A stretch of 15,562 nucleotides of DNA, from NCBI GenBank assembly GCA_905216215.1, contig CAJMSZ010000048.1, forward strand, positions 1 through 15,562, given 5' to 3'. Below, in pieces: positions 6,290 to 13,734 of the stretch. The DNA is from an uncultured bacterium (GTDB lineage: Bacteria > Bacillota > Clostridia > Lachnospirales > Lachnospiraceae). How positions within the stretch are numbered: position 1 is the stretch's first letter; the number at the start of each line of letters is the position of its first letter. The position numbers were made by a program, and so were the translations under genes. The notes beneath the pieces are model-generated. The model did not search any database. It was given only the letters and a program-made list of their open reading frames with translations, and was not told the DNA's origin.

Positions 6290-6318
6290 ACTCTATCAAA
6301 AGAAATAAAGAATGTCAA
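6290..6318 (-). promoter_or_regulatory. promoter of the NiCo riboswitch-CDF unit
   Basis: On the - strand a perfect TTGACA (6318-6313) is followed after 17 bases by TAGAGT (6295-6290) with an upstream TG (extended -10). It starts 5 bases after the stop codon of the M3 peptidase. The start site would be near 6283, about 30 bases before the aptamer. Confidence 0.72.
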
Positions 6319-6322
6319 GTGC

Positions 6323-8014
6323 TTAAAGTCTGTGTTCTTCCAGCCATTTGCTTGCTTTTTCACATACATTCTTCAGGCAGCTCTCTTCAAATGGACTGTC
6401 CAGTCCTGCATTTTCAAGAAGTTTTGTAAAGACCGCACTTCCGCCCTGCTCTGTGTATCTCATATATGTCTTCCATGCCTCGCCCTGGTTCTCCTGAATC
6501 CTTGCCCAGAACTGAAGCGAGACGGTCTGCGCCAGACAGTAATCAATATAATAGAACGGGCTGCTGTAAATGTGGTGCTGTCTCTGCCATCCTTCCCCAT
6601 CGCTGTAGAATGGAATTTCTCCGTCTAATTTCATCCATGGCATATAGATGCCGAGGAGCTCCTTCCAGACACCGTGACGCTGAGATGGACTTAAATCGGG
6701 TTTCTCATACACAATGTGCTGGAAATGGTCTACCATAGTTCCGTAAGGAATAAAGGTTAATGCCCCGGCCAGATGGCTGTATAAGAATTTGTCGGCATCT
6801 GCTCCGAAGAAGTCCACTGCCCATGGTTCTGCAAAGAATTCCATGGACATGGAGTGAACTTCACAGGCTTCCAGTGAAGGCCACACGGTAGAAACCGGAA
6901 TACGGCTGCGGTTCGTATAGGCGGCAAATGCATGTCCGGCTTCGTGGGTGATGACTTCTACATCCCCTTGCGTACCATTAAAGTTCGCAAAGATAAATGG
7001 AACTTCATAATCATCCAGCGAAGTGCAGTAGCCGCCGCTTGCTTTTCCTTCTGTAGACAGCACATCCATCAGCTCCATGTCAAGCATGGTGTGGAAAAAT
7101 TCACTGGTTTCCGGTGAAAGCTCATCGTAGAATTTGCGCCCTGCTGCGATGGTGTCGTCATAACTTCCGGCAGGTTTTGGGTTACCTGTCCGGAACTGGA
7201 GAGCATTATCTGCAAAGCTCATTGGATATTCCTTGCCAAGACGCTCGGCCTGTACTTTATAAATAGAGTCTGCCACAGGAACCAGATATTTTACAACTGC
7301 CTGGCGGAATTTGTCTACATCTTCTTTGGTATAGCAGTTACGCATCATGCGGTAATATCCCAGCTCGGTAAAACCGTCATAGCCTAATTTACGACCCATT
7401 TTATCACGGAGGTGAACCAGCTTATCATAAATAGTATCCAGCTTTTCTTGATTTTCCTTATACCAGTTTCCCTCTGCTTTCCAGGCAGCAAGGCGTCTGG
7501 CATCGTCAGGGTCATTTTTTAATGGAGTGAGCTGACTTAAGGTATACATCTTTCCTTCAAACGGAATCTGCGCAGAGGCCAGGAGCTTCTCATATTCGTT
7601 GGTCAGATTGTTTTCTTCGGTCATATCCCCAATAATTTCAGAAGAAAACTGCTTTAATTCGATTTCTGCATTTAAGAACATGACGTCGCCAAATTCGGAA
7701 ATAAAATCAGCACGGAATGGAGAAGTTAATAAAGCAGTAGTCCATTTCTGGTCGTATTCATTTAACTGAGGCCCGGCACTGTTCCAAAACTGCATTTCTC
7801 CATCATAGAAAGTATCGCGGGTGTCAATGGTGTGACGGATATTGGCAAGATTAGAAAGGGTACTGATGTGTCGGTCTAACTTATCTTTCTCGAGAAATGC
7901 TTCTCTTGCTGATTTATAATCAGAAGCGGCTGCCAGCCGATCTGTGAGGACGGAAATCTGTTCTTTCAGATTGTCTAAATCGGGGCGTTGATAGTTCATA
8001 TCGGAAAATTTCAT
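6323..8014 (-). CDS. M3-family zinc oligoendopeptidase (PepF-like)
   Basis: Cytoplasmic zinc metallopeptidase that trims short peptides. The 563-residue product is near the usual length for bacterial M3 enzymes. It contains the zinc motif HEAGH (357-361), with His357 and His361 as ligands and Glu358 as catalytic base; Glu385 in EACEVHSMSMEFF is the probable third ligand. A helical N-terminal region and the late motif YSSPFYYIDYCLAQ, common in M3 proteins, are also present. No signal peptide is seen. ATG at 8014 is chosen because AAAGGAGGT lies about 9 bases before it; an in-frame ATG 48 bases upstream lacks a ribosome site. The gene stands divergent to the amino acid importer and has no visible terminator of its own, so transcription may run into the CDF unit. 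PepF versus another M3 subgroup cannot be settled by eye. Confidence 0.93.
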   Translation of the reverse strand: MKFSDMNYQRPDLDNLKEQISVLTDRLAAASDYKSAREAFLEKDKLDRHISTLSNLANIRHTIDTRDTFYDGEMQFWNSAGPQLNEYDQKWTTALLTSPFRADFISEFGDVMFLNAEIELKQFSSEIIGDMTEENNLTNEYEKLLASAQIPFEGKMYTLSQLTPLKNDPDDARRLAAWKAEGNWYKENQEKLDTIYDKLVHLRDKMGRKLGYDGFTELGYYRMMRNCYTKEDVDKFRQAVVKYLVPVADSIYKVQAERLGKEYPMSFADNALQFRTGNPKPAGSYDDTIAAGRKFYDELSPETSEFFHTMLDMELMDVLSTEGKASGGYCTSLDDYEVPFIFANFNGTQGDVEVITHEAGHAFAAYTNRSRIPVSTVWPSLEACEVHSMSMEFFAEPWAVDFFGADADKFLYSHLAGALTFIPYGTMVDHFQHIVYEKPDLSPSQRHGVWKELLGIYMPWMKLDGEIPFYSDGEGWQRQHHIYSSPFYYIDYCLAQTVSLQFWARIQENQGEAWKTYMRYTEQGGSAVFTKLLENAGLDSPFEESCLKNVCEKASKWLEEHRL

Positions 8015-8038
8015 GGTTAAAAGACCTCCTTTATTTAT

Positions 8039-8086
8039 ATGAGTCATGGGACAAACGGCCATAAAATGGATGCAGACTCATTTGTC
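8039..8086 (-). other. interlocking inverted repeats in the peptidase leader
   Basis: On the - strand GACAAA (8086-8081) can pair with TTTGTC (8055-8050), while ATGAGTC (8081-8075) can pair with GACTCAT (8045-8039). A CCAT/ATGG mini-hairpin (8069-8059) lies between. The order is A-B-A'-B', the pattern of a pseudoknot or of two alternative stems. The last arm ends about 10 bases before the ribosome site. Function unknown. Confidence 0.4.
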
Positions 8087-8107
8087 TGGCAACTCTTTAT
8101 ATTCAGT

Positions 8108-8136
8108 AGTATATCGGATTTGCGTTGGATGCGCAA
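8108..8136 (-). promoter_or_regulatory. probable promoter of the M3 peptidase
   Basis: On the - strand TTGCGC (8136-8131) precedes TATACT (8113-8108) by exactly 17 bases. The -10 is five of six, the -35 only three of six. The start site would be near 8101, giving a leader of roughly 85 bases. Confidence 0.5.
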
Positions 8137-8215
8137 GGTGAGTTTGAACAGCCTGATTGATATTTTTTAATCGACAATTTCGCGTGGTAAAGTGATACAA
8201 AGATAAGAAACATCA

Positions 8216-8244
8216 TTGTTTTTGATGAAAAACTATTGTAGTAT
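8216..8244 (+). promoter_or_regulatory. candidate promoter of the liv operon
   Basis: TTGTTT (8216-8221), a 17-base spacer, then TAGTAT (8239-8244). Both boxes are imperfect. The -10 lies in the centre of an inverted repeat, AAAAACTAT (8228-8236) and ATAGTTTTT (8251-8259), which could be an operator or, if transcription starts earlier, a terminator-like hairpin with a T7 tail. No better promoter is visible between 8140 and 8280. Confidence 0.4.
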
Positions 8245-8280
8245 ACCAACATAGTTTTTTTAGACAGGGAGGAACAAATT

Positions 8281-9456
8281 ATGAAGAAGAGATTTTTAAG
8301 CATGTCATTGGTAGTAGCCATGGCTGCTGTAGCTATGACAGGATGCGGCGGCAATTCCGGTTCATCCGATAAGAGCGGAGACGCAGATACAATTAAGATT
8401 GGTGGTATGGGACCAATCACAGGCGGAGCTGCTTATTATGGAACAGAAGTAAAGCAGGGTTCACAGATTGCCATTGATGAAATTAATGAAGCAGGCGGAA
8501 TCAATGGAATGAAGATTGAATACAACTTTCAGGATGATGAAGCCGATGCAGAAAAGGCAGTCAATGCTTATAATACATTAAAGGACTGGGGTGTACAGGT
8601 TATTGTTGGAGCGACTACATCAGATGCAACAATTTCACTTGCAGCGGAAACAGCAAATGATAACGTATTCCAGATTACACCATCTGGTTCATCTGTAGAT
8701 TGTGTAACAAATCCGAATGCATATCAGGTTTGCTTCTCAGATCCGAATCAGGGTGTTGCTTCTGCACAGTACATTGCAGAAAATAAACTTGCAACAAAGA
8801 TTGCGGTCATTTATGACAGCTCAAATTCTTATTCATCAGGTATCTATGAGAACTTTGTAAAGAAAGCAAAAGAAGAAGGTCTGGATATCGTATCTACAGG
8901 AGCATTTACAGCAAGCAACAATACAGATTTCAGCGTACAGTTACAGGATGCTAAGAACAATGGCGCAGAGTTAGTATTCTTACCGGTTTATTATCAGCAG
9001 GCTTGTATTATTTTGAAGCAGGCACATGATATGCAGTATGAACCGACATTCTTTGGATGTGACGGATTAGATGGTATCCTTGGAGTAGACGGATTTGATA
9101 AATCGTTTGCAGAAGGCGTTATGTTATTAACACCATTCGCTGCAGATGATATGGCGCAGTCTACACAGGATTTCGTAGCAAAATACAAAGAAGCTTATGG
9201 AGAAACACCAAGTCAGTTCGCAGCAGATGCGTACGATGCAGTTTATACAGTAAAGGCAGCTGCTGAAGCAGCAAAAATCACAGGCGATATGTCAGCTTCT
9301 GATATTTGTGATGCACTGATGGAACAGATGAAGACAATTGAAGTAGATGCTATTACATCAAAAGAAGGCGTTCCAATGAAATGGGATGAAAACGGAATGG
9401 TTGACAAAGCTCCAAAAGCTGTTATCATTACAGACGGTGCATATAAAGCAATGTAA
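8281..9456 (+). CDS. livJ: ABC importer substrate-binding lipoprotein, branched-chain amino acid (LivJ) type
   Basis: Extracellular binding protein that captures substrate for the transporter encoded next. The 391-residue precursor has a lipoprotein signal peptide with lipobox AMTGC, Cys22 being the lipid-modified residue, followed by a Gly/Ser/Asp linker. The mature part begins with TIKIGGMGPITGGAAYYG, typical of the type I periplasmic-binding fold of the LIV/HAAT family, and continues with INEAGGINGMKIEY and FQDDEADAEKAV, both familiar in LivJ proteins. Two lobes of nearly equal size are expected. GGGAGGAAC lies 8 bases before the ATG. A terminator follows, separating it from the permease genes, which would give more binding protein than membrane complex. 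Substrate is most likely Leu/Ile/Val, but related members bind other amino acids or amides. Confidence 0.92.
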   Translation: MKKRFLSMSLVVAMAAVAMTGCGGNSGSSDKSGDADTIKIGGMGPITGGAAYYGTEVKQGSQIAIDEINEAGGINGMKIEYNFQDDEADAEKAVNAYNTLKDWGVQVIVGATTSDATISLAAETANDNVFQITPSGSSVDCVTNPNAYQVCFSDPNQGVASAQYIAENKLATKIAVIYDSSNSYSSGIYENFVKKAKEEGLDIVSTGAFTASNNTDFSVQLQDAKNNGAELVFLPVYYQQACIILKQAHDMQYEPTFFGCDGLDGILGVDGFDKSFAEGVMLLTPFAADDMAQSTQDFVAKYKEAYGETPSQFAADAYDAVYTVKAAAEAAKITGDMSASDICDALMEQMKTIEVDAITSKEGVPMKWDENGMVDKAPKAVIITDGAYKAM

Positions 9457-9484
9457 TTAATCACAACAATCTAAGGTTTTCTTT

Positions 9485-9514
9485 GGGGGTTGTCATAAGA
9501 CAACTCCCATTTTT
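9485..9514 (+). terminator. intergenic terminator/attenuator between livJ and livH
   Basis: GGGGGTTGTC (9485-9494) pairs with GACAACTCCC (9499-9508), with one G-U, around the loop ATAA, and is followed by ATTTTT (9509-9514). A compact, strong hairpin with T5. Because no promoter is apparent before livH, it probably acts as partial termination that lowers permease expression relative to the binding protein. Confidence 0.8.
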
Positions 9515-9559
9515 CAATCAAAGATAAAATGAGAAAAAGGAAGAGAAAGAGGTGTTGAA

Positions 9560-10441
9560 ATGGGGTTTTTATCTTATTTAATCAGTGGAGTCAGTCTTGG
9601 CAGCGTTTATGCACTGATTGCACTCGGATATACCATGGTTTATGGAATTGCAAAGATGCTGAACTTTGCCCATGGTGATATCATTATGGTTGGCAGTTAT
9701 GTGATTTTTACAGCAACAACGATGGCTGGAATTCCGGTTCCGGTGGCAATTTTAGCATCGATTGTGATTTGTACTGTTCTGGGTGTGGTGATCGAAGGAA
9801 TTGCGTACCGCCCTCTTAGAGGAACATCCTCCCTTGCTGTACTGATTACCGCAATTGGTGTCAGCTATTTCCTGCAGAATGCGGTACAGCTTATCTATGG
9901 AGCAAATGCAAAGTCTTTCAAATCAGTGGTGCCGTTAAAGGCAGTCAATCTGGCCGGAGGCAAACTGGTTATTTCAGGAGAAACCATTGTAACCATTATT
10001 TCCTGTGTCGTTATCATGATTGCACTGAATACATTCGTAAATAAAACAAAGACCGGACACGCTATGCTTGCAGTGTCAGAAGACCGTCAGGCCGCAGAAC
10101 TCATGGGAATTAATGTAAATAAAACCATTTCCCTTACTTTCGCAATTGGCTCCGGACTTGCAGCAGTAGCTGGTATGCTTCTTTGCTCCGCTTATCCGAA
10201 CCTTACTCCAACCACAGGCGCCATGCCTGGTATCAAAGCTTTTACGGCAGCCGTATTTGGCGGAATTGGCTCAATCCCAGGTGCACTCATTGGTGGAGTT
10301 TTACTTGGTATTATTGAAATCTTAAGTAAAGCCTATATATCTACACAGCTTGCGGATGCCATTGTATTTGCAGTGCTGATCGTGGTATTGCTTGTGAAAC
10401 CTACGGGTATTCTTGGAAAGAAAATCAGTGAGAAAGTGTAG
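9560..10441 (+). CDS. livH: LivH-type ABC permease
   Basis: Membrane subunit that, with LivM, forms the channel of the amino acid importer. The 293-residue protein is strongly hydrophobic with about eight membrane spans. It begins with LISGVSLGSVYALIALGYTMVYG and contains MLNFAHGDIIMVGSY near residue 38, both diagnostic of LivH. The coupling-region motif GHAMLAVSEDRQAAELMGINV lies in the second half (about 169-189), followed by AFTAAVFGGIGSIPGALIGG. These are canonical for the family and the length is normal. AGAGGTG lies about 5 bases before the ATG. The stop codon is only 9 bases before the LivM start, so translation of the two is probably coupled. Confidence 0.95.
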   Translation: MGFLSYLISGVSLGSVYALIALGYTMVYGIAKMLNFAHGDIIMVGSYVIFTATTMAGIPVPVAILASIVICTVLGVVIEGIAYRPLRGTSSLAVLITAIGVSYFLQNAVQLIYGANAKSFKSVVPLKAVNLAGGKLVISGETIVTIISCVVIMIALNTFVNKTKTGHAMLAVSEDRQAAELMGINVNKTISLTFAIGSGLAAVAGMLLCSAYPNLTPTTGAMPGIKAFTAAVFGGIGSIPGALIGGVLLGIIEILSKAYISTQLADAIVFAVLIVVLLVKPTGILGKKISEKV

Positions 10442-10450
10442 GTGGAGAAG

Positions 10451-11524
10451 ATGAAGAAGATGACAATGAGCAAAACATCAAAACAGAATTTTATAACATA
10501 TGCAATGGTTATTGTTGCTTATGTGATTTTTCAGACTCTTTCTGCAACAGGAAATTTATCCAGTCTGATGCAGGGACTTCTTGTTCCGCTTTGTACTTAT
10601 TCCATACTGGCTGTTTCCCTGAACCTTACCGTAGGCGTACTTGGTGAATTGAGTCTTGGACATGCAGGATTTATGTGTATCGGTGCATTTTCCAGTGCAT
10701 TCTTTACCGCTTGCATGAAGGATACCATTACCAATGATTTACTTCGTTTTATCCTTGCATTTATTGTCGCAGCAGTCTGCGCGGGAATCTGTGGTGTCCT
10801 GATTGGTATTCCGGTTCTGAGACTGAAGGGGGACTACCTGGCAATCGTAACACTGGCATTTGGTGAAATTATCATGAATATCATCAATGCGTTATATGTA
10901 GGACGTGATGAAAGCGGCTTCCATTTTTCTATGAAAGACAGTATGTCCCTGAATATGACGGAGAATGGAAAAATCATTATCAAAGGCGCGCAGGGAATTA
11001 CGGGAACGGCCCGTCAGTCTACCTTTACAATTGGTATTATTTTACTGTTACTTACTTTAGTTATTGTATTGAATCTGATGAATTCTCGCTCGGGACGTGC
11101 GATTATGTCCATTCGTGATAACCGTATTGCGGCAGAATCTGTAGGAATTGATATTACCAAATATAAAATCATGGCATTTGCAATTTCTGCATCTCTTGCC
11201 GGACTTGCAGGATGCTTGTATGCGCATAACCTGTCTTCACTGACTGCACTTCCGAAGAACTTTGGATATAATATGTCTATTATGATTCTGGTATACGTGG
11301 TACTTGGCGGAATGGCAAATATGAGAGGTTCTATCATTGCGGCAGTGCTGCTTACAATGATTCCAGAACTTTTGCGTGAAATCGGTGAGTATCGTATGCT
11401 GATTTATGCAATCATCATGATTGTAATGATGATTTTTAACTGGAGTCCGAAGGTAAGAGAGTGGCGTGAAGCACATTCTATTAAAAAAGTTTTCCATAAA
11501 AAGAACGCGAAGGAGGCAGAGTAA
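10451..11524 (+). CDS. livM: LivM-type ABC permease
   Basis: Second membrane subunit of the importer. The 357-residue protein has about nine to ten hydrophobic spans, the family LNLTVGVLGELSLGHAGFMCIGAF segment early on, IGIPVLRLKGDYLAIVTLAFGEI in the middle, and the coupling motif SGRAIMSIRDNRIAAESVGID in the second half. It ends in a basic tail (SIKKVFHKKNAKEAE). ATG at 10451 is preferred: AGGTGG (10440-10445) overlaps the LivH stop and lies 5 bases before it, while the GTG at 10442 would lie inside that ribosome site. The ATPase gene livG starts 1 base after its stop codon. Confidence 0.94.
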   Translation: MKKMTMSKTSKQNFITYAMVIVAYVIFQTLSATGNLSSLMQGLLVPLCTYSILAVSLNLTVGVLGELSLGHAGFMCIGAFSSAFFTACMKDTITNDLLRFILAFIVAAVCAGICGVLIGIPVLRLKGDYLAIVTLAFGEIIMNIINALYVGRDESGFHFSMKDSMSLNMTENGKIIIKGAQGITGTARQSTFTIGIILLLLTLVIVLNLMNSRSGRAIMSIRDNRIAAESVGIDITKYKIMAFAISASLAGLAGCLYAHNLSSLTALPKNFGYNMSIMILVYVVLGGMANMRGSIIAAVLLTMIPELLREIGEYRMLIYAIIMIVMMIFNWSPKVREWREAHSIKKVFHKKNAKEAE

Positions 11525-11525
11525 G

Positions 11526-12284
11526 ATGGCAATTTTAGAGGTTAAAAATCTGGGAATATCTTTTGGCGGTCTTCGCGCGGTAGATGGATTTAATATTAAA
11601 ATTGAAAAGGGGCAGCTCTATGGCCTGATTGGACCAAACGGTGCAGGTAAGACCACCATTTTCAATATGCTCACGGGCGTTTACAAACCGACGGATGGAC
11701 TGATTGAACTGGATGGACAGAATATTACCGGCAAGAAGACGATTGAAATAAATAAGGCCGGAATTGCCCGTACTTTCCAGAATATCCGTCTTTTTAAAGA
11801 TTTGACAGTGCTTGATAATGTAAAGGTCGGACTTCATAATCACCATAAATATTCTACTTTGGCAGGTATTCTGCGCCTCCCAAGCTATCATAAAGTAGAA
11901 AAAGAAATGAATGCTGAGGCAATGGAACTGCTGGAGGTGTTTGGACTTGACGGAGAGGCAAATCAGCTTGCATCCAACCTTCCATATGGTAAACAGCGTA
12001 AGCTGGAAATCGCCAGAGCGCTTGCTACGGAACCGAAGCTTCTGCTTCTGGATGAACCGGCTGCCGGTATGAATCCAAATGAGACGATTGAACTTATGGA
12101 AACCATTCGTTTTGTACGAGATAAATTTGACATGACAGTGCTTCTGATTGAACATGATATGAAACTGGTGTCAGGTATTTGCGAAGAACTGACGGTACTG
12201 AATTTTGGACAGGTACTTGCGCAGGGCAAGACCAGTGATGTACTGAATAACCCAGAAGTTATCAAAGCGTATCTTGGAGAGTAG
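11526..12284 (+). CDS. livG: LivG-type ABC ATPase
   Basis: Cytoplasmic ATPase powering the importer as a heterodimer with LivF. The 252-residue product has Walker A GPNGAGKT (36-43), Q-loop Gln85 in ARTFQNIRLF, a signature LPYGKQRKLEIARAL (152-166), Walker B LLLLDEP (172-178) with catalytic Glu177, and the switch His210 in LLIEHDM. The signature differs from LSGGQ; LivG proteins typically carry LSYGQ, and here Pro and Lys replace Ser and Gln, a small deviation. The C-terminal extension (about 225-252) with VLAQGKTSDVLNNPEVIKAYLGE is typical of LivG. AAGGAGG lies about 9 bases before the ATG at 11526 and spans the LivM end. Confidence 0.95.
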   Translation: MAILEVKNLGISFGGLRAVDGFNIKIEKGQLYGLIGPNGAGKTTIFNMLTGVYKPTDGLIELDGQNITGKKTIEINKAGIARTFQNIRLFKDLTVLDNVKVGLHNHHKYSTLAGILRLPSYHKVEKEMNAEAMELLEVFGLDGEANQLASNLPYGKQRKLEIARALATEPKLLLLDEPAAGMNPNETIELMETIRFVRDKFDMTVLLIEHDMKLVSGICEELTVLNFGQVLAQGKTSDVLNNPEVIKAYLGE

Positions 12285-12297
12285 GAGGAATAGAATC

Positions 12298-13008
12298 ATG
12301 GCAATGCTTGAAGTAAAAGATTTGGAAGTGTATTACGGAATGATTCAGGCAATCAAGGGCATTTCCTTTGAGGTAAATCAAGGGGAGGTTATTGCATTGA
12401 TTGGCGCAAATGGTGCTGGTAAAACGACTACACTTCAGACGATTACAGGGATGATTCCATCCAAAAAGGGAAGTATCACATTTAACGGTGTGGATATTAC
12501 AAAAGTGCCCGGACACAAGATTGTTCCTATGGGTATGGCACATGTACCTGAGGGAAGGCGTGTGTTTGCGCAACTGAGTGTACTGGACAATTTAAAGCTT
12601 GGAGCGTATACTAGAAGTGATCAGAAGGAAATCCAGGAAAGTCTTCAGATGGTATACAGACATTTTCCAAGACTGGAAGAAAGAAAGAATCAGATGGCCG
12701 GAACCTTAAGCGGTGGGGAGCAGCAGATGCTTGCCATGGGCCGCGCCTTGATGTCAAAGCCGAGTATTGTGCTGATGGATGAACCATCTATGGGACTGTC
12801 GCCAATCTTTGTAACGGAGATTTTTAGTATTATTCAGGAAATTTCCAAAGAAGGAACTACGGTTCTTCTGGTAGAACAGAATGCGAAGAAAGCGCTTTCT
12901 ATTGCGGACAGAGGATATGTTCTGGAGACGGGTAAGATCGTTCTTTCCGGTGACGCGAAGGATCTGATGAATGATGAGTCGATTAAAAAAGCATATTTGG
13001 GAGAGTAG
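12298..13008 (+). CDS. livF: LivF-type ABC ATPase
   Basis: Second ATPase subunit of the importer. The 236-residue protein has Walker A GANGAGKT (36-43), the LivF-specific segment AHVPEGRRVFAQLSVLDNL (81-99), a full signature LSGGEQQ (137-143), Walker B IVLMDEP (157-163) and the LVEQNA switch segment (191-196) in which Gln takes the place of the usual His, as is normal in LivF. GTAGGAGG sits 9 bases before ATG 12298; an in-frame ATG 24 bases upstream lies inside the livG end and lacks a ribosome site. The kinase-like gene starts 9 bases after the stop. Confidence 0.95.
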   Translation: MAMLEVKDLEVYYGMIQAIKGISFEVNQGEVIALIGANGAGKTTTLQTITGMIPSKKGSITFNGVDITKVPGHKIVPMGMAHVPEGRRVFAQLSVLDNLKLGAYTRSDQKEIQESLQMVYRHFPRLEERKNQMAGTLSGGEQQMLAMGRALMSKPSIVLMDEPSMGLSPIFVTEIFSIIQEISKEGTTVLLVEQNAKKALSIADRGYVLETGKIVLSGDAKDLMNDESIKKAYLGE

Positions 13009-13017
13009 GTGTCGAGT

Positions 13018-13635
13018 ATGAAGAAAACCATAATTACGATTGCAAGAAGCTATGGAAGTGGTGGACGTACACTTGGTATCAAACTGGCAGAGGAGCTTGG
13101 AATTCCATGCTATGACAGAAATATCATTCGTATTGCATCGGATGAAAGCGGAATTAATGAGCAGTTATTCGGGGAAGCCGATGAAAAGGTGACTGGTCTT
13201 AGCATTTTCAAAGGGACAAAGCCTTATACGGGGGAACTTCTTCCACCGGGAGACCCGGATTACACTTCCAGAGATAATCTTTTTAATATAGAAGCACAGA
13301 CAATCAAGAATCTGGCGGAACAGGGACCTTGCATTTTCGTAGGACGCTGTGCAGACTATATATTGAAAGACAGGGACGACGTGGTGCGCCTGTTTTTCTA
13401 TGCTCCAATGGAAGACTGTATCAGCAGGGCAAAAGAAGTGTCCGGGGAAGAAGAGAAGGATTTGGTTAAAAAGATTAACCGTATTAACAAATATCGTGCC
13501 GATTATTACCGTTATTATACCGGACATGAGTGGAATGACAGCGAATATTACGATTTCTGTCTGAACACTTCGTCTATGAGTTATGAAAAATTAGTGGAAG
13601 TGGTAAAAGCATATCTGGAAATTTACAACGCATAA
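13018..13635 (+). CDS. cytidylate kinase-like P-loop protein
   Basis: A 205-residue protein of the family annotated as cytidylate kinase-like, common in Clostridia but with untested function. It begins ITIARSYGSGGRTLGIKLAEELGIPCYD, a P-loop-like region (residues 7-33) in which the usual GKS/T end is replaced by SGGRT, followed by FVGRCADYIL (107-116) and an adenylate-kinase-like lid with several Arg/Lys (KKINRINKYRADYYRYYTG). The end has DFCLNTSSMSYEKLVEVV, where such proteins carry DxxLNTS. The main Cmk is usually a separate protein, so this is probably a paralogue. ATG at 13018 is chosen: AGGTG lies 6 bases before it, and the GTG at 13009 is part of that site. The close fit behind livF places it in the liv operon. 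True substrate unknown. Confidence 0.85.
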   Translation: MKKTIITIARSYGSGGRTLGIKLAEELGIPCYDRNIIRIASDESGINEQLFGEADEKVTGLSIFKGTKPYTGELLPPGDPDYTSRDNLFNIEAQTIKNLAEQGPCIFVGRCADYILKDRDDVVRLFFYAPMEDCISRAKEVSGEEEKDLVKKINRINKYRADYYRYYTGHEWNDSEYYDFCLNTSSMSYEKLVEVVKAYLEIYNA

Positions 13636-13636
13636 C

Positions 13637-13696
13637 CCCACGATATGAGAATGCAGGGAGGATTGTGAGAACGCAAAGCGCGGAACAATCCGTGGG
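13637..13696. repeat. long imperfect hairpin element after the liv operon
   Basis: CCCAC (13637-13641) pairs with GTGGG (13692-13696), GGATTGT (13660-13666) pairs perfectly with ACAATCC (13685-13691), and the apex has CGC/GCG (13672-13674 with 13678-13680) around AAA. No T run follows, so it does not look like a standard terminator. The compact nested form suggests a dispersed palindromic element or RNA-processing site; that is inference. Confidence 0.45.
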
Positions 13697-13734
13697 CATC
13701 GTTGTTATACATCATTTCCTTTAAAGAAAAAGAC

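Noticed and set aside
6141..6310. T-box or yybP-ykoY manganese riboswitch in the CDF leader
   Set aside because: No T-box bulge motif or specifier stem is present, and the sequence blocks match the NiCo aptamer instead.
6272..6628. Rightward frames over the peptidase end and CDF promoter
   Set aside because: They overlap the M3 coding sequence and the riboswitch promoter on the other strand, and lack a ribosome site and recognisable protein features.
11535..12155. Long open frame (206 codons) antisense to livG
   Set aside because: It lies entirely across a clear ABC ATPase gene, has no ribosome site and has an odd Cys/His/Phe/Ile-rich composition typical of a shadow frame.
13637..13696. Terminator of the liv operon
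   Set aside because: The stem is strong but is followed by CATCGTTGTTATAC with no T run, so I kept it as an unexplained structure.
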